In this document: positions 10,701 through 24,925 of the stretch, one piece after another
Numbering within the stretch: position 1 is the first letter of the stretch
How the letters are laid out: every line of letters starts with the position of its first letter
NCBI RefSeq assembly: GCF_015680235.1
Contig: NZ_JADLJL010000017.1
Location: forward strand, 1-64,000
Direction of reading: 5' to 3'
DNA from: Pseudomonas guariconensis
GTDB taxonomy: Bacteria; Pseudomonadota; Gammaproteobacteria; Pseudomonadales; Pseudomonadaceae
Length of the DNA stretch: 64,000 nt
The notes under the pieces: generated by a model
Databases searched by the model: none
The model's input: only the letters and a program-made list of their open reading frames with translations
Told to the model about the DNA's origin: nothing
Made by a program: the position numbers and the translations under genes

Positions 10701-11835
10701 GCGCGCTGCCCTGAACGGCCAGGTGGTCGACGGTGGTGCGGGTCTGAAGAAAGGCACCGTGATCACCGACGAAGTCCTGAACGGTCTGGAGCACGGTCAG
10801 TGGTTCAAACTGCGCATGGCCGAAGATGCACTGAACGAGCAGCTGGAAAAAGCTCAGCAGTACATCGTCGATCGCCGCCGCCTGCTGGACGACAAGTTCG
10901 AAGACAAGAAGCGCAAGCTGCAGCAAGGCGATGACCTGGCACCGGGCGTACTGAAGATCGTCAAGGTCTACCTGGCTATCCGCCGTCGCATCCAGCCGGG
11001 TGACAAGATGGCCGGTCGTCACGGTAACAAGGGTGTGGTCTCGGTGATCATGCCGGTCGAAGACATGCCGCACGACGCCAACGGTACTCCGGTGGACGTC
11101 GTCCTGAACCCGCTGGGCGTACCTTCGCGTATGAACGTCGGTCAGATCCTCGAAACCCACCTGGGCCTCGCGGCCAAGGGCCTGGGCGAGAAGATCGATC
11201 GCATGATCGAAGAACAGCGCAAGGCCGCTGAGCTGCGCAGCTTCCTGACCGAGGTCTACAACGAGATCGGTGGTCGCCAGGAAAACCTGGACGAGTTCTC
11301 GGACGAAGAGATCCTCGCCCTGGCCAACAACCTGAAGAAGGGCGTGCCGATGGCTACCCCAGTCTTCGATGGTGCCAAGGAGCGCGAGATCAAGGCCATG
11401 CTGAAGCTGGCCGACATGCCTGAGAGCGGCCAGATGGTCCTGTTCGACGGCCGTACCGGCAACAAGTTCGAGCGTCCTGTAACCGTGGGTTACATGTACA
11501 TGCTCAAGCTGAACCACTTGGTGGACGACAAGATGCACGCGCGTTCCACTGGTTCGTACAGCCTGGTTACCCAGCAGCCGCTGGGTGGTAAGGCACAGTT
11601 CGGTGGTCAGCGTTTCGGGGAGATGGAAGTGTGGGCGCTGGAAGCATACGGCGCGGCATACACCCTGCAAGAAATGCTCACAGTGAAGTCGGACGACGTG
11701 AACGGCCGTACCAAGATGTATAAGAACATCGTGGATGGCGATCACCGTATGGAGCCGGGCATGCCCGAGTCCTTCAACGTGTTGATCAAAGAGATCCGTT
11801 CGCTCGGTATCGATATCGATCTGGAAACCGAATAA
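7762..11835 (+). CDS. rpoB: DNA-directed RNA polymerase beta subunit
   Basis: RpoB forms one pincer and part of the catalytic centre of RNA polymerase. The 1357-residue length is normal for Pseudomonas. The rifampicin-pocket region (about residues 512-545, [20 protein letters not shown] and the stretch after it) looks wild type. The C-terminal part has the [16 protein letters not shown] region that contacts beta prime. It is followed by rpoC after 64 bases. Confidence 0.98.
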   Translation: MAYSYTEKKRIRKDFSKLPDVMDVPYLLAIQLDSYREFLQAGASKDQFRDVGLHAAFKSVFPIISYSGNAALEYVGYRLGEPAFDVKECVLRGVTFAVPLRVKVRLIIFDKESSNKAIKDIKEQEVYMGEIPLMTENGTFVINGTERVIVSQLHRSPGVFFDHDRGKTHSSGKLLYSARIIPYRGSWLDFEFDPKDCVFVRIDRRRKLPASVLLRALGYSTEEVLNTFYTTNVFHVSGEKLSLELVPQRLRGEVAVMDIHDGSGKVIVEQGRRITARHINQLEKAGVKQLDVPMEYVLGRTTAKAIVHPATGEILAECNTELTTELLIKVAKAQVVRIETLYTNDIDCGPFISDTLKIDTTSNQLEALVEIYRMMRPGEPPTKDAAETLFNNLFFSAERYDLSAVGRMKFNRRIGRTEIEGSGVLSKEDIVDVLKTLVDIRNGKGIVDDIDHLGNRRVRCVGEMAENQFRVGLVRVERAVKERLSMAESEGLMPQDLINAKPVAAAVKEFFGSSQLSQFMDQNNPLSEITHKRRVSALGPGGLTRERAGFEVRDVHPTHYGRVCPIETPEGPNIGLINSLAAYARTNQYGFLESPYRVVKEGVVTDDIVFLSAIEEADHVIAQASAAMNEKKQLIDELVAVRHLNEFTVKAPEDVTLMDVSPKQVVSVAASLIPFLEHDDANRALMGSNMQRQAVPTLRADKPLVGTGMERNVARDSGVCVVARRGGVIDSVDASRIVVRVADDEVETGEAGVDIYNLTKYTRSNQNTCINQRPLVSKGDVVARGDIMADGPSTDMGELALGQNMRIAFMAWNGFNFEDSICLSERVVQEDRFTTIHIQELTCVARDTKLGPEEITADIPNVGEAALNKLDEAGIVYVGAEVGAGDILVGKVTPKGETQLTPEEKLLRAIFGEKASDVKDTSLRVPTGTKGTVIDVQVFTRDGVERDSRALAIEKMQLDEIRKDLNEEFRIVEGATFERLRAALNGQVVDGGAGLKKGTVITDEVLNGLEHGQWFKLRMAEDALNEQLEKAQQYIVDRRRLLDDKFEDKKRKLQQGDDLAPGVLKIVKVYLAIRRRIQPGDKMAGRHGNKGVVSVIMPVEDMPHDANGTPVDVVLNPLGVPSRMNVGQILETHLGLAAKGLGEKIDRMIEEQRKAAELRSFLTEVYNEIGGRQENLDEFSDEEILALANNLKKGVPMATPVFDGAKEREIKAMLKLADMPESGQMVLFDGRTGNKFERPVTVGYMYMLKLNHLVDDKMHARSTGSYSLVTQQPLGGKAQFGGQRFGEMEVWALEAYGAAYTLQEMLTVKSDDVNGRTKMYKNIVDGDHRMEPGMPESFNVLIKEIRSLGIDIDLETE

Positions 11836-11899
11836 CACGTGACGCGAAGGGGAGCGGGGCAGGTAATGCCCGCTTCCTGCTCCGCCAGGAGGAAAGGCC

Positions 11900-14800
11900 T
11901 TGAAAGACCTACTGAATTTGCTGAAAAACCAGGGTCAAGTCGAAGAGTTCGACGCCATCCGCATCGGTCTGGCGTCGCCTGAAATGATCCGTTCGTGGTC
12001 GTTCGGTGAAGTTAAGAAGCCGGAAACCATCAACTACCGTACGTTCAAACCTGAGCGTGACGGCCTGTTCTGCGCCAAGATCTTTGGCCCAGTCAAGGAC
12101 TACGAGTGCCTGTGCGGCAAGTACAAGCGCCTCAAGCACCGCGGTGTGATCTGTGAGAAGTGCGGCGTCGAAGTCGCCCTGGCCAAGGTTCGTCGTGAGC
12201 GCATGGCGCACATCGAGCTGGCCTCGCCGGTTGCCCACATCTGGTTCCTGAAGTCGCTGCCGTCCCGTATCGGCCTGCTGATGGACATGACCCTGCGTGA
12301 CATCGAGCGCGTGCTCTATTTCGAGAGCTATGTCGTTATCGACCCGGGCATGACCACCCTGGAAAAGGGCCAGCTGCTGAACGACGAGCAGTACTTCGAG
12401 GCGCTGGAAGAGTTCGGTGACGATTTCGACGCCCGCATGGGTGCCGAGGCTGTCCGCGAGCTGCTGCACGCGATCGACCTGGAGCACGAGATCGGCCGCC
12501 TGCGCGAAGAGATTCCGCAGACCAACTCGGAAACCAAGATCAAGAAGCTGTCCAAGCGCCTGAAGCTGATGGAAGCTTTCCAGGGCTCGGGCAACCTGCC
12601 TGAGTGGATGGTCCTGACCGTTCTGCCGGTTCTGCCGCCAGACCTGCGTCCGCTGGTTCCGCTGGACGGCGGTCGCTTCGCGACTTCCGACCTGAACGAC
12701 CTGTACCGCCGGGTGATCAACCGTAACAACCGTCTGAAGCGCCTGCTGGATCTGTCGGCGCCGGACATCATCGTGCGCAACGAAAAGCGCATGCTGCAGG
12801 AAGCGGTCGACGCCCTGCTGGACAACGGCCGTCGCGGTCGCGCCATCACTGGCTCGAACAAGCGTCCGCTGAAGTCCCTGGCCGACATGATCAAAGGTAA
12901 GCAAGGTCGCTTCCGTCAGAACCTGCTCGGTAAGCGCGTGGACTACTCCGGCCGTTCGGTAATTACCGTAGGTCCGACCCTGCGCCTGCACCAGTGCGGT
13001 CTGCCGAAGAAGATGGCCCTGGAGCTGTTCAAGCCGTTCATTTTCGGCAAGCTGGAAATGCGTGGTCTGGCGACCACCATCAAGGCTGCCAAGAAGATGG
13101 TCGAGCGTGAGCTGCCGGAGGTCTGGGACGTCCTGGCCGAGGTGATCCGCGAACACCCCGTACTGCTCAACCGTGCACCGACCCTCCACCGTCTGGGTAT
13201 CCAGGCGTTCGAGCCGGTGCTGATCGAAGGCAAGGCAATCCAGCTGCACCCGTTGGTGTGTGCTGCGTACAACGCCGACTTCGACGGTGACCAGATGGCC
13301 GTTCACGTACCGCTGACGCTGGAAGCCCAGCTGGAAGCGCGTGCGCTGATGATGTCGACCAACAACATCCTGTCGCCTGCCAACGGCGAGCCGATCATCG
13401 TTCCTTCGCAGGACGTGGTTCTGGGTCTCTACTACATGACCCGTGAAGCCATCAACGCCAAGGGCGAAGGCCGTGTGTTCGCTGACCTGCAGGAAGTCGA
13501 CCGCGTATTCCGCGCCGGCGAGGCAGCGCTGCACGCCAAGATCAAGGTCCGTATCAACGAGACCGTGAAGGACCGTGACGGCAGCATCACCAAGAACACC
13601 CGTATCGTCGACACTACCGTCGGCCGTGCGCTGCTGTTCCAGGTAGTACCTGCTGGCCTGCCGTTCGACGTCGTCAACCAGTCGATGAAGAAGAAGGCGA
13701 TTTCCAAGCTGATCAACCAGTGCTACCGCGTGGTGGGTCTGAAGGAAACCGTTATCTTCGCCGACCAGCTGATGTACACCGGCTTTGCCTACTCGACCAT
13801 TTCCGGCGTATCGATCGGTGTCAACGACTTCGTTATCCCGGACGAGAAAGCCCGCATCATCGGTACCGCTACCGACGAAGTGAAGGAAATCGAGAGCCAG
13901 TACGCCTCCGGCCTGGTAACCCAGGGCGAGAAGTACAACAAGGTCATCGACTTGTGGTCGAAGGCGAACGATGAAGTGTCCAAGGCGATGATGGCCAACC
14001 TCTCGAAAGAGAAGGTCATTGACCGCGAAGGCAATGAAGTCGAGCAGGAATCCTTCAACTCGATGTACATGATGGCTGACTCCGGTGCGCGGGGTTCCGC
14101 GGCCCAGATCCGTCAGCTGGCCGGTATGCGTGGCCTGATGGCCAAGCCGGACGGCTCCATCATCGAGACGCCGATCACCGCGAACTTCCGTGAAGGCCTG
14201 AGCGTTCTGCAGTACTTCATTTCGACCCACGGTGCTCGTAAAGGTCTGGCGGATACCGCACTGAAGACCGCGAACTCCGGTTACCTGACCCGTCGTCTGG
14301 TTGACGTGGCCCAGGATCTGGTCGTGACCGAGATCGACTGCGGCACCGACCAGGGCCTGGTCATGACCCCGCACATCGAAGGCGGCGACGTTGTCGAGCC
14401 GCTGGGTGAGCGCGTACTGGGTCGTGTCATCGCCCGAGACGTGTTCAAGCCGGGCACCGAGGACGTCATCGTTCCGGCGGGTACCCTGGTCGACGAGAAG
14501 TGGGTCGAGTTCATCGAGCTGAACAGCATCGACGAAGTGGTCGTGCGTTCGCCGATCAGCTGCGAAACCCGCTACGGCATCTGCGCCAAGTGCTACGGTC
14601 GCGACCTGGCTCGCGGTCACCAGGTGAACATCGGTGAGGCTGTCGGCGTTATCGCTGCCCAGTCGATCGGTGAGCCGGGTACCCAGCTGACCATGCGTAC
14701 CTTCCACATCGGTGGTGCTGCAAGCCGTACCTCGGCTGCCGACAGCGTCCAGGTGAAGAACGGCGGCATGGTGCGTCTGCACAACCTCAAGCAGGTCGAA

Positions 14801-16099
14801 CGTGCCGATGGCAACCTGGTTGCCGTATCGCGTTCCGGCGAGCTGGCCATTGCCGACGAGTTCGGCCGTGAGCGTGAGCGCTACAAGCTGCCATACGGTG
14901 CGGTGATTTCGGTCAAGGAAGGTGAGAAGGTCGAGGCTGGCGCCATCGTCGCCAAGTGGGACCCGCACACCCACCCGATCGTGACCGAGCTGAAAGGTAC
15001 CGTGACCTTCGTGGGCATGGAAGAAGGCATCACCATCAAGCGTCAGACCGACGAATTGACCGGTCTGACCAATATCGAAGTGATGGACGTCAAGGATCGC
15101 CCTGCCGCCGGCAAGGAAATCCGTCCGGCGATCAAGATGGTCGACGCCGCTGGCAAGGACCTGTACCTGCCAGGTACCGACGTACCTGCCCAGTACTTCC
15201 TGCCGGCCAACGCCCTCGTCGGTGTGGCTGACGGTGCACAGATCGGTGTGGGTGACGTTATCGCGCGTATTCCGCAGGAAACGTCCAAGACCCGTGACAT
15301 CACCGGTGGTCTGCCGCGCGTTGCCGACCTGTTCGAAGCGCGTCGTCCGAAAGAAGCGTCGATCCTGGCTGAAGTCAGCGGCACCATTGCCTTCGGTAAA
15401 GAAACCAAGGGCAAGCGCCGTCTGGTGATCACCCCGACCGATGGCAGCGAGCCGTACGAAGAGCTGATTCCGAAGTGGCGCCACCTGAACGTCTTCGAAG
15501 GCGAACAGGTAAACCGCGGCGAAGTCATCTCCGACGGCCCGAGCGATCCGCACGACATCCTGCGTCTGCTGGGTGTAAGCGCGCTGGCCAAGTACATCGT
15601 CAACGAGATCCAGGACGTTTACCGCCTGCAGGGCGTGAAGATCAACGACAAGCACATCGAGACCATCCTGCGTCAGATGCTGCGTAAGGTTGAGATCACC
15701 GAGTCCGGCGATTCCAGCTTCATCAAGGGCGACCAGATGGAACTGACCCAAGTGCTGGTCGAGAACGAGCGTCTCGCCGCCGAGGACAAGTTCGTCTCGA
15801 AGTTCTCGCGTGTTCTGCTGGGTATCACCAAGGCGTCGCTGTCGACCGAATCGTTCATCTCCGCGGCTTCTTTCCAGGAAACCACCCGCGTTCTGACCGA
15901 AGCGGCCGTCACTGGCAAGCGCGACTACCTGCGCGGCCTGAAAGAGAACGTGGTCGTGGGTCGTCTGATCCCGGCCGGTACCGGTCTGGCCTACCACAGC
16001 GAGCGCAAGCGTCGCCGTGATGCCGACAAGCCGCTGCGTGTGAGCGCCAGTGAGGTGGAAGCCGCACTGACCGAAGCGCTGAACTCCAGCGGTAACTGA
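11900..16099 (+). CDS. rpoC: DNA-directed RNA polymerase beta prime subunit
   Basis: RpoC carries the active-site magnesium loop, seen as NADFDGDQ at about residues 457-464. The N-terminal zinc ribbon has CLCGKYK and CEKC. The 1399-residue length matches Pseudomonas. It starts with the rare codon TTG at 11900, offset by a strong AGGAGG site 7 bases upstream, which may fix the beta to beta prime ratio. Confidence 0.98.
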   Translation: MKDLLNLLKNQGQVEEFDAIRIGLASPEMIRSWSFGEVKKPETINYRTFKPERDGLFCAKIFGPVKDYECLCGKYKRLKHRGVICEKCGVEVALAKVRRERMAHIELASPVAHIWFLKSLPSRIGLLMDMTLRDIERVLYFESYVVIDPGMTTLEKGQLLNDEQYFEALEEFGDDFDARMGAEAVRELLHAIDLEHEIGRLREEIPQTNSETKIKKLSKRLKLMEAFQGSGNLPEWMVLTVLPVLPPDLRPLVPLDGGRFATSDLNDLYRRVINRNNRLKRLLDLSAPDIIVRNEKRMLQEAVDALLDNGRRGRAITGSNKRPLKSLADMIKGKQGRFRQNLLGKRVDYSGRSVITVGPTLRLHQCGLPKKMALELFKPFIFGKLEMRGLATTIKAAKKMVERELPEVWDVLAEVIREHPVLLNRAPTLHRLGIQAFEPVLIEGKAIQLHPLVCAAYNADFDGDQMAVHVPLTLEAQLEARALMMSTNNILSPANGEPIIVPSQDVVLGLYYMTREAINAKGEGRVFADLQEVDRVFRAGEAALHAKIKVRINETVKDRDGSITKNTRIVDTTVGRALLFQVVPAGLPFDVVNQSMKKKAISKLINQCYRVVGLKETVIFADQLMYTGFAYSTISGVSIGVNDFVIPDEKARIIGTATDEVKEIESQYASGLVTQGEKYNKVIDLWSKANDEVSKAMMANLSKEKVIDREGNEVEQESFNSMYMMADSGARGSAAQIRQLAGMRGLMAKPDGSIIETPITANFREGLSVLQYFISTHGARKGLADTALKTANSGYLTRRLVDVAQDLVVTEIDCGTDQGLVMTPHIEGGDVVEPLGERVLGRVIARDVFKPGTEDVIVPAGTLVDEKWVEFIELNSIDEVVVRSPISCETRYGICAKCYGRDLARGHQVNIGEAVGVIAAQSIGEPGTQLTMRTFHIGGAASRTSAADSVQVKNGGMVRLHNLKQVERADGNLVAVSRSGELAIADEFGRERERYKLPYGAVISVKEGEKVEAGAIVAKWDPHTHPIVTELKGTVTFVGMEEGITIKRQTDELTGLTNIEVMDVKDRPAAGKEIRPAIKMVDAAGKDLYLPGTDVPAQYFLPANALVGVADGAQIGVGDVIARIPQETSKTRDITGGLPRVADLFEARRPKEASILAEVSGTIAFGKETKGKRRLVITPTDGSEPYEELIPKWRHLNVFEGEQVNRGEVISDGPSDPHDILRLLGVSALAKYIVNEIQDVYRLQGVKINDKHIETILRQMLRKVEITESGDSSFIKGDQMELTQVLVENERLAAEDKFVSKFSRVLLGITKASLSTESFISAASFQETTRVLTEAAVTGKRDYLRGLKENVVVGRLIPAGTGLAYHSERKRRRDADKPLRVSASEVEAALTEALNSSGN

Positions 16100-16110
16100 G
16101 AACAGGGCAG

Positions 16111-16182
16111 GGCCCCGGTTCATCCTGCAGGGCATCGGTGACATGAATTGTTGCCGATGACCGGGCGAGGAGGGCCGGGGCC
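16111..16182 (+). other. Nested inverted repeat after rpoC
   Basis: GGCCCCGG (16111-16118) can pair with CCGGGGCC (16175-16182), enclosing a second stem CATCGG/CCGATG. There is no T run. It may be the 3' end of rpoBC mRNA or a Rho-dependent end. Confidence 0.4.
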
Positions 16183-16187
16183 TCGTC

Positions 16188-16216
16188 TTGACTGGGTGCA
16201 AGATCCTCTTTAGACT
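16188..16216 (+). promoter_or_regulatory. Promoter of the str operon
   Basis: TTGACT (16188-16193), a 17-base spacer and TAGACT (16211-16216) give a near-consensus sigma-70 promoter. Initiation at about 16223 leaves a leader of roughly 87 bases before rpsL. Confidence 0.7.
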
Positions 16217-16231
16217 TTTGTACCCTTAAAT

Positions 16232-16259
16232 TTGGTGAGGCTCCGTCTCGCCAATTTTT
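16232..16259 (+). terminator. Terminator-like hairpin in the rpsL leader
   Basis: TTGGTGAG (16232-16239) pairs with CTCGCCAA (16247-16254), one T·G pair, and TTTTT follows directly. It lies downstream of the predicted str promoter, so it would act as an attenuator; it could also serve as the rpoBC terminator. Confidence 0.6.
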
Positions 16260-16309
16260 GGCTTTCTTGCAAGACAATAGCGTCGCAAGACAATCAGTGG
16301 AGCTAGTAG

Positions 16310-16681
16310 ATGGCAACTATCAACCAGCTGGTACGTCAGCCGCGTAAGCGTACCGTCGAGAAATCCGACGTACCTGCGCTGCAGAACTGCCCGCAGCGTC
16401 GTGGCGTGTGCACCCGCGTGTACACCACCACGCCGAAAAAACCTAACTCGGCACTGCGTAAAGTATGCCGTGTGCGTCTGACCAACGGTTTCGAGGTTTC
16501 CTCGTACATCGGTGGTGAAGGCCACAACCTGCAAGAGCACAGCGTCGTCCTGATCCGTGGCGGCCGTGTAAAAGACTTGCCAGGTGTTCGTTACCACACC
16601 GTTCGCGGTTCTCTGGATACTTCGGGCGTCAAAGGCCGTAACCAGGGTCGTTCCAAGTACGGTACCAAGCGTCCGAAGTAA
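16310..16681 (+). CDS. rpsL: 30S ribosomal protein S12
   Basis: S12 lies at the decoding centre. The 123-residue protein carries [12 protein letters not shown] and [13 protein letters not shown], the two regions where streptomycin-resistance changes arise; both lysines are wild type. First gene of the str operon. Confidence 0.98.
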   Translation: MATINQLVRQPRKRTVEKSDVPALQNCPQRRGVCTRVYTTTPKKPNSALRKVCRVRLTNGFEVSSYIGGEGHNLQEHSVVLIRGGRVKDLPGVRYHTVRGSLDTSGVKGRNQGRSKYGTKRPK

Positions 16682-16728
16682 TCGGCCGTTTGCAGACATC
16701 CAATTTTTTGAGTCGATAAGAGTAAGGT

Positions 16729-16756
16729 CGGGCAGGGGTCGAAGACCCACGTCCCG
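16729..16756 (+). promoter_or_regulatory. rpsL-rpsG intercistronic hairpin (possible S7 repressor site)
   Basis: CGGG (16729-16732) with CCCG (16753-16756) encloses GGGTC-GAA-GACCC (16736-16748). In E. coli S7 binds this intercistronic region to repress itself. The match here is by position and presence of structure only. Confidence 0.35.
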
Positions 16757-16787
16757 GGCTAACCTGAAGACCGTTTGAGGGCTTATC

Positions 16788-17258
16788 ATGCCAAGACGTC
16801 GTGTAGCAGCAAAACGTGAGATCCTGGACGATCCGAAGTACGGATCCCAGATCCTCGCCAAGTTCATGAACCACGTGATGGAAAGCGGCAAGAAGGCCGT
16901 AGCCGAGCGCATCGTTTACGGTGCCCTGGATACCGTCAAAGCACGCAAGAACAGCGACCCCCTGGAAATCTTCGAGAAAGCTCTCGACGCCATCGCTCCG
17001 CTGGTCGAAGTAAAGTCCCGCCGTGTCGGCGGTGCCACTTACCAGGTTCCGGTTGAAGTTCGCCCATCCCGTCGTAACGCTCTGGCAATGCGCTGGCTCG
17101 TAGACTACGCCCGTAAGCGTGGCGAGAAGTCCATGGCGCTGCGCCTGGCTGGTGAACTGCTGGATGCTGCCGAAGGCAAGGGTGCTGCAGTCAAGAAGCG
17201 TGAAGACGTGCACCGTATGGCCGAAGCCAACAAGGCGTTCTCGCACTACCGCTTCTAA
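16788..17258 (+). CDS. rpsG: 30S ribosomal protein S7
   Basis: S7 organises the 3' major domain of 16S rRNA and is the known translational regulator of the str operon. The 156-residue protein starts [12 protein letters not shown] and has the [11 protein letters not shown] signature. Confidence 0.98.
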   Translation: MPRRRVAAKREILDDPKYGSQILAKFMNHVMESGKKAVAERIVYGALDTVKARKNSDPLEIFEKALDAIAPLVEVKSRRVGGATYQVPVEVRPSRRNALAMRWLVDYARKRGEKSMALRLAGELLDAAEGKGAAVKKREDVHRMAEANKAFSHYRF

Positions 17259-17288
17259 TTCAAGCATCAATTTTTTTGCGAGGGCTTT

Positions 17289-19433
<2,145 letters not shown>

Positions 19434-19463
19434 TCCAGCCCTTTAGGCAAGAGGTTCACTGTC

Positions 19464-20657
19464 GTGGCTAAAGAAAAATTTGATCGTTCCCTTCCCCACG
19501 TTAACGTCGGCACCATCGGCCACGTTGACCACGGTAAGACCACTCTGACCGCAGCTCTGACTCGCGTCTGCTCCGAAGTTTTCGGTTCGGCAGTCGTTGA
19601 GTTCGACAAGATCGACTCGGCTCCGGAAGAAAAAGCGCGCGGTATCACCATCAACACCGCTCACGTCGAGTACAACTCGAACATTCGTCACTACGCTCAC
19701 GTTGACTGCCCAGGTCACGCTGACTACGTGAAGAACATGATCACCGGTGCTGCCCAGATGGACGGCGCGATCCTGGTTTGCTCGGCCGCCGATGGTCCGA
19801 TGCCACAAACCCGTGAGCACATCCTGCTGTCCCGTCAGGTTGGCGTTCCATACATCGTGGTCTTCCTGAACAAGGCTGACCTGGTAGACGACGCTGAGCT
19901 GCTGGAACTGGTCGAGATGGAAGTTCGCGACCTGCTGTCCACCTACGACTTCCCAGGCGACGACACCCCGATCATCATCGGTTCGGCTCGTATGGCTCTG
20001 GAAGGCAAAGACGACAACGAAATGGGTACCAGCGCTGTCAAGAAGCTGGTTGAAACTCTGGATGCCTACATCCCTGAGCCAGTTCGTGCCGTTGACCAGC
20101 CGTTCCTGATGCCGATCGAAGACGTCTTCTCGATCTCGGGTCGTGGTACCGTTGTTACCGGTCGTATCGAGCGTGGTATCGTCCGCGTTCAGGATCCGCT
20201 GGAAATCGTTGGTCTGCGTGAAACCAGCACCACCACCTGCACCGGTGTTGAGATGTTCCGCAAGCTGCTGGACGAAGGTCGTGCTGGCGAGAACTGCGGC
20301 GTTCTGCTGCGTGGTACCAAGCGTGACGACGTTGAGCGTGGTCAGGTTCTGGTCAAGCCGGGTTCGGTCAAGCCGCACACCAAGTTCACCGCAGAAGTCT
20401 ACGTTCTGTCGAAGGAAGAAGGCGGTCGTCACACTCCGTTCTTCAAAGGCTACCGTCCTCAGTTCTACTTCCGTACCACTGACGTGACCGGTAACTGCGA
20501 ACTGCCGGAAGGCGTTGAAATGGTAATGCCAGGTGACAACATTCAGATGACTGTCACCCTGATCAAGACCATCGCAATGGAAGACGGTCTGCGCTTCGCT
20601 ATCCGTGAAGGCGGTCGTACCGTCGGCGCCGGTGTCGTAGCCAAAATCATCGAGTAA
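19464..20657 (+). CDS. tufA: Elongation factor Tu, second copy
   Basis: Encodes the same 397-residue EF-Tu as 2863-4056. It starts with GTG rather than ATG and differs in third bases of codons 3 and 5 and of the last codons. The approximately 1163 bases between (19479-20641) read identically in every stretch compared. It ends the str operon with a strong terminator 22 bases later. Confidence 0.98.
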   Translation: MAKEKFDRSLPHVNVGTIGHVDHGKTTLTAALTRVCSEVFGSAVVEFDKIDSAPEEKARGITINTAHVEYNSNIRHYAHVDCPGHADYVKNMITGAAQMDGAILVCSAADGPMPQTREHILLSRQVGVPYIVVFLNKADLVDDAELLELVEMEVRDLLSTYDFPGDDTPIIIGSARMALEGKDDNEMGTSAVKKLVETLDAYIPEPVRAVDQPFLMPIEDVFSISGRGTVVTGRIERGIVRVQDPLEIVGLRETSTTTCTGVEMFRKLLDEGRAGENCGVLLRGTKRDDVERGQVLVKPGSVKPHTKFTAEVYVLSKEEGGRHTPFFKGYRPQFYFRTTDVTGNCELPEGVEMVMPGDNIQMTVTLIKTIAMEDGLRFAIREGGRTVGAGVVAKIIE

Positions 20658-20678
20658 TCACTCGGTCGATTGAAAAAA

Positions 20679-20704
20679 GCCCCCGCTCAGCGGGGGCTTT
20701 TTTT
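20679..20704 (+). terminator. Terminator of the str operon
   Basis: GCCCCCGC (20679-20686) pairs with GCGGGGGC (20690-20697) around TCA, flanked by six A and seven T. A textbook bidirectional terminator. Confidence 0.95.
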
Positions 20705-20710
20705 ATTGGG

Positions 20711-20739
20711 TTGACACTAATTGGGGGCGTCTATAGAAT
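20711..20739 (+). promoter_or_regulatory. Promoter of the S10 operon
   Basis: Perfect TTGACA (20711-20716), a 17-base spacer and TAGAAT (20734-20739). Initiation near 20746 gives a leader of only about 54 bases with a small GGGCG/CGCCC hairpin, much shorter than the E. coli S10 leader that L4 regulates. Confidence 0.8.
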
Positions 20740-20799
20740 CACGCCTCCTTTTAACGGGCGTAGTGCGCCCGATGGGAACAGCCTGGAGTCTGAAATCCA

Positions 20800-21111
20800 A
20801 TGCAAAATCAGCAAATCCGTATCAGGTTGAAGGCTTTTGACCATCGCCTGATCGACCAATCCACCCAGGAAATCGTGGAAACCGCGAAACGTACTGGTGC
20901 ACAAGTGCGTGGTCCAATTCCACTGCCAACCCGCAAAGAGCGTTTCACCGTTCTGGTTTCCCCGCACGTCAACAAAGACGCGCGTGACCAGTACGAGATT
21001 CGCACTCATAAGCGTGTTCTGGACATCGTCCAGCCGACGGATAAAACCGTTGACGCGCTGATGAAGCTTGATCTCGCGGCAGGCGTGGAAGTGCAGATCA
21101 GCCTCGGCTAA
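20800..21111 (+). CDS. rpsJ: 30S ribosomal protein S10
   Basis: S10 is a 103-residue 30S head protein that also acts with NusB in antitermination. It starts [19 protein letters not shown] and opens the S10 operon. Confidence 0.98.
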
Positions 21112-21191
21112 GACTTCGGTCTGGTCGTGTAACGCTCTGAAATGGGCGGCCATAGCGGGTGAAAGCCCCGTACACTCATGAGGTTTACAAC

Positions 21192-21827
21192 ATGACTATT
21201 GGTGTAGTCGGTCGTAAGTGCGGCATGACCCGCATTTTCACCGAAGAAGGTGTCTCCATTCCGGTCACGGTCATCGAGATCGAGCCGAATCGCGTCACCC
21301 AGTTCAAAACTGAAGAAACCGATGGCTACCGTGCAGTGCAAGTCACTGTAGGCGAGCGTCGTGCTTCGCGCGTGACTGCCGCTCAGGCAGGTCACTTCGC
21401 CAAGGCTAACGTTGCCGCTGGTCGCGGTGTTTGGGAGTTCCGTCTTGAAGAAGGCGATTTCCAGGCTGGCGATCTGATCAAAGCTGAACTCTTCACTGCA
21501 GGCCAGCTGGTAGACGTAACCGGTCAGTCCAAAGGTAAAGGCTTCGCCGGTACCATCAAGCGTTGGAACTTCCGTGGTCAGGACAACACCCACGGTAACT
21601 CCGTATCGCACCGTGTCCCTGGCTCCATCGGCCAGTGCCAGACTCCTGGTCGTGTATTCAAGGGCAAGAAGATGTCCGGTCACATGGGCGCCGAGCGCGT
21701 GACTGTTCAGTCCCTGGAAGTAGTACGCGTAGACGCAGAACGCAACCTGCTGCTGGTCAAGGGTGCCGTTCCAGGCGCTACTGGCGGCGACGTGGTTGTG
21801 CGTCCAGCTGTCAAGGCTCGCGGTTAA
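21192..21827 (+). CDS. rplC: 50S ribosomal protein L3
   Basis: L3 is an early assembly protein near the peptidyl transferase centre. The start at 21192 ([16 protein letters not shown]) gives 211 residues; an in-frame ATG at 21159 would add an unlikely extension. The [20 protein letters not shown] loop is present. Confidence 0.97.
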   Translation: MTIGVVGRKCGMTRIFTEEGVSIPVTVIEIEPNRVTQFKTEETDGYRAVQVTVGERRASRVTAAQAGHFAKANVAAGRGVWEFRLEEGDFQAGDLIKAELFTAGQLVDVTGQSKGKGFAGTIKRWNFRGQDNTHGNSVSHRVPGSIGQCQTPGRVFKGKKMSGHMGAERVTVQSLEVVRVDAERNLLLVKGAVPGATGGDVVVRPAVKARG

Positions 21828-21839
21828 GGGGAAACTGAC

Positions 21840-22442
21840 ATGCAACTCAATGTAAATGACGCTCAGGCGATCGAAGTTTCCGAACTGACTTTCGGTGGCG
21901 AATTCAACGAGACGCTGGTACACCAAGCAGTCGTGGCCTACATGGCCGGCGGCCGTCAGGGCACCAAGCAGCAGAAGACCCGTTCCGACGTGGCTGGTGG
22001 CGGTAAGCGCCCATGGCGTCAGAAGGGCACCGGCCGTGCTCGTGCCGGTACCACTCGTGGCCCGATCTGGCGCGGCGGTGGTGTCACCTTCGCAGCTCGT
22101 CCTCAGGATCACTCGCAGAAGCTCAACAAGAAGATGTACCGCGCAGCCCTGCGCTCCATCCTCTCCGAGCTGGTACGTAGCGAGCGCCTGGTCGTAGTTC
22201 AGGACTTCGCAGTCGAAGCCCCGAAGACCAAGGACCTGCTGAACAAGCTGAACGGCATGGGTCTGAACGACGTACTGATCGTTTCCGACGCCGTTGATCA
22301 GAACCTGTACCTGGCTGCTCGTAACCTGCCGCACGTCGACGTACGTGACGTTCAGGGTTCCGATCCGGTCAGTCTGATCGCATACGAGAAAGTGTTGATC
22401 ACTGTCTCGGCCGTGAAGAAATTCGAGGAGCTGCTGGGATGA
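21840..22442 (+). CDS. rplD: 50S ribosomal protein L4
   Basis: L4 lines the exit tunnel. The 200-residue protein has the long internal loop [19 protein letters not shown]. In enterobacteria L4 represses the S10 operon. The stop overlaps the rplW start. Confidence 0.98.
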   Translation: MQLNVNDAQAIEVSELTFGGEFNETLVHQAVVAYMAGGRQGTKQQKTRSDVAGGGKRPWRQKGTGRARAGTTRGPIWRGGGVTFAARPQDHSQKLNKKMYRAALRSILSELVRSERLVVVQDFAVEAPKTKDLLNKLNGMGLNDVLIVSDAVDQNLYLAARNLPHVDVRDVQGSDPVSLIAYEKVLITVSAVKKFEELLG

Positions 22443-22738
22443 ACCAGGAACGCGTATTTAAAGTCCTCCTTGGCCCGCACGTTTCCGAGAAGGCTACCGT
22501 TCTGGCTGAGAAGAAAGGCCAGTTCGTATTCAAGGTTGCTACCGACGCAACCAAGCTGGAAATCAAGAAAGCTGTCGAAGGCCTGTTCAACGTAAAAGTT
22601 GAAAACGTGTCGACCGTCAACGTTCTGGGTAAAACCAAGCGTACCGCACGTGGTCTGGGCAAGCGCAATGACTGGAAGAAGGCGATCGTCTCCCTTCAGC
22701 CAGGCCAAGATCTCGATTTCAGCAGCAGTGCTGAGTAA
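22439..22738 (+). CDS. rplW: 50S ribosomal protein L23
   Basis: L23 is a 99-residue protein at the tunnel exit that docks trigger factor and SRP. The ATG overlaps the rplD stop by four bases, so translation is coupled. Confidence 0.97.
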   Translation: MNQERVFKVLLGPHVSEKATVLAEKKGQFVFKVATDATKLEIKKAVEGLFNVKVENVSTVNVLGKTKRTARGLGKRNDWKKAIVSLQPGQDLDFSSSAE

Positions 22739-22752
22739 GGAAGGGGTGCATC

Positions 22753-23577
22753 ATGGCAATCGTTAAATGCAAACCGACTTCCCCTGGCCGCCGTTTCGTG
22801 GTCAAGGTGGTCAACAAGGAGCTGCACAAAGGCGCTCCTCACGCACCGCTGATCGAGAAGAAATCGAAGTCTGGTGGTCGTAACAACAATGGCCGCATCA
22901 CCACTCGTCACGTTGGTGGTGGTCATAAGCAGCATTACCGTCTGGTCGACTTCCGTCGCAACGACAAAGATGGCATCCCTGCCACTGTCGAGCGTATCGA
23001 ATACGACCCGAACCGTACTGCTCACATCGCCCTGCTGTGCTACGCAGACGGCGAGCGTCGCTACATCATCGCCCCTAAGGGCGTTGTTGCCGGTGACCAG
23101 CTGATCGCAGGTGCCCTGGCCCCAATCAAGGCCGGTAACACCCTGCAACTGCGCAACATCCCAGTAGGTAGCACCATTCACGGCATCGAACTGAAGCCGG
23201 GCAAAGGTGCACAGATCGCTCGTTCCGCTGGTGCTTCGGCTCAGCTGATCGCTCGTGAAGGCGCTTACGTGACCCTGCGTCTGCGCTCTGGTGAAATGCG
23301 TAAAGTACTGGCTGAGTGCCGTGCGACCCTGGGCGAAGTCTCGAACTCCGAGCACAGCCTGCGTTCGCTGGGTAAAGCTGGTGCCAAACGCTGGCGCGGC
23401 GTTCGCCCAACCGTTCGTGGTGTTGCCATGAACCCGGTTGACCACCCGCATGGTGGTGGTGAAGGTCGTACCTCCGGTGGTCGTCATCCGGTATCGCCAT
23501 GGGGCTTCCCAACCAAGGGTGCGAAAACCCGTGGTAATAAGCGTACCGACAACATGATCGTCCGTCGTCGCAAGTAA
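22753..23577 (+). CDS. rplB: 50S ribosomal protein L2
   Basis: L2 is needed for subunit joining and peptidyl transfer. The 274-residue protein has the conserved C-terminal [20 protein letters not shown] with its histidine. Confidence 0.98.
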   Translation: MAIVKCKPTSPGRRFVVKVVNKELHKGAPHAPLIEKKSKSGGRNNNGRITTRHVGGGHKQHYRLVDFRRNDKDGIPATVERIEYDPNRTAHIALLCYADGERRYIIAPKGVVAGDQLIAGALAPIKAGNTLQLRNIPVGSTIHGIELKPGKGAQIARSAGASAQLIAREGAYVTLRLRSGEMRKVLAECRATLGEVSNSEHSLRSLGKAGAKRWRGVRPTVRGVAMNPVDHPHGGGEGRTSGGRHPVSPWGFPTKGAKTRGNKRTDNMIVRRRK

Positions 23578-23593
23578 CTAGAGGGATACGACA

Positions 23594-23869
23594 GTGCCAC
23601 GTTCTCTGAAAAAAGGTCCTTTTATCGATCTTCACCTTCTGAAGAAGATCGAAGTGGCGGTGGAGAAGAACGATCGCAAGCCAGTTAAAACCTGGTCGCG
23701 CCGTTCGATGATCCTGCCACAAATGGTCGGTCTGACCATCGCGGTACACAACGGTCGCCAGCACGTCCCCGTTCTCGTGAACGAAGACATGGTCGGCCAC
23801 AAACTGGGCGAGTTCGCCGGTACCCGCACCTATCGCGGGCACGTGGCTGACAAGAAAGCCAAGCGTTAA
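23594..23869 (+). CDS. rpsS: 30S ribosomal protein S19
   Basis: A 91-residue 30S head protein with [11 protein letters not shown] at the start and [12 protein letters not shown] near the end. It starts with GTG at 23594. Confidence 0.97.
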
Positions 23870-23880
23870 GGGGTAAGGAA

Positions 23881-24213
23881 ATGGAAGTAGCCGCTAAGTT
23901 GTCGGGCGCTCGAATCTCCGCCCAGAAAGCCCGCTTGGTCGCCGACCAGATCCGCGGGAAGAAGGTGGGCGAAGCGCTCAACCTGTTGGCCTTCAGCAGC
24001 AAAAAAGCCGCTGAAATCATGAAGAAAGTCCTCGAGTCGGCCGTTGCCAACGCCGAACACAACGAAGGCGCAGACGTTGATGACCTGAAGGTCTCCACCG
24101 TCTTCGTCAACGAAGGGCGTTCGCTGAAGCGCATCATGCCGCGTGCCAAAGGCCGCGCTGATCGCATCGTCAAGCGGTCTTGCCATATCACTGTCAAGGT
24201 TGCGGACAAGTAA
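23881..24213 (+). CDS. rplV: 50S ribosomal protein L22
   Basis: L22 is a 110-residue tunnel protein whose beta hairpin ([13 protein letters not shown]) narrows the exit tunnel near macrolide sites. Sequence in that loop looks normal. Confidence 0.97.
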
Positions 24214-24226
24214 CGGAGTCGATCAG

Positions 24227-24913
24227 ATGGGTCAGAAAGTACATCCCACTGGCATTCGCCTGGGAATCGTCAAGGAGCACACCTCCGTCTGGTATGCAGA
24301 CGGCGCTACTTACGCAGATTACCTGTTGAAGGATCTGAAAACGCGTGAGTACCTCCAGGACAAACTAAAAAGCGCGTCCGTAAGCCGTATCGATATTCAT
24401 CGTCCGGCTCAAACTGCACGCATCACCATCCACACCGCTCGTCCCGGTATCGTTATCGGCAAGAAAGGTGAGGACGTTGAGAAGCTGCGTCAGGACCTGA
24501 CCAAGCAGATGGGTGTGCCTGTGCACATCAACATCGAAGAGATCCGCAAGCCGGAACTCGACGCTATGCTGGTTGCGCAGAGCGTAGCTCAGCAGCTGGA
24601 GCGCCGCGTAATGTTCCGTCGCGCCATGAAGCGCGCCGTACAGAACGCCATGCGTATTGGTGCCAAAGGCATCAAGATCCAGGTGAGCGGTCGTCTCGGC
24701 GGTGCCGAGATCGCACGTACCGAGTGGTATCGCGAAGGTCGTGTGCCCCTGCACACCCTGCGTGCCGATATCGACTACAACACCTACGAAGCTCACACCA
24801 CCTACGGTGTGATCGGTGTGAAGGTTTGGATCTTCAAAGGCGAAGTGATTGGTGGTCGCCAAGAAGAGCTGAAGCCGCAAGCACCAGCGCCTCGTAAAAA
24901 AGCTGCTAAGTAA
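24227..24913 (+). CDS. rpsC: 30S ribosomal protein S3
   Basis: S3 guards the mRNA entry channel. The 228-residue protein starts [13 protein letters not shown] and carries a KH domain with [11 protein letters not shown]. An upstream in-frame ATG at 24143 lies within rplV and is not used. Confidence 0.97.
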   Translation: MGQKVHPTGIRLGIVKEHTSVWYADGATYADYLLKDLKTREYLQDKLKSASVSRIDIHRPAQTARITIHTARPGIVIGKKGEDVEKLRQDLTKQMGVPVHINIEEIRKPELDAMLVAQSVAQQLERRVMFRRAMKRAVQNAMRIGAKGIKIQVSGRLGGAEIARTEWYREGRVPLHTLRADIDYNTYEAHTTYGVIGVKVWIFKGEVIGGRQEELKPQAPAPRKKAAK

Positions 24914-24925
24914 GGGGTACGCCAA

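Noticed and set aside
7771..16201. Very long minus-strand reading frames of 1355 and 1430 codons opposite rpoB and rpoC
   Set aside because: They are produced by strong GC-rich codon bias on the coding strand. The antisense translations are Val/Gln/Arg/His-rich with no recognisable domains or ribosome binding sites.
19464..20657. Second tuf as an assembly duplication
   Set aside because: The flanks differ fully, the start codon and terminal codons differ, and two tuf loci are normal in Pseudomonas.
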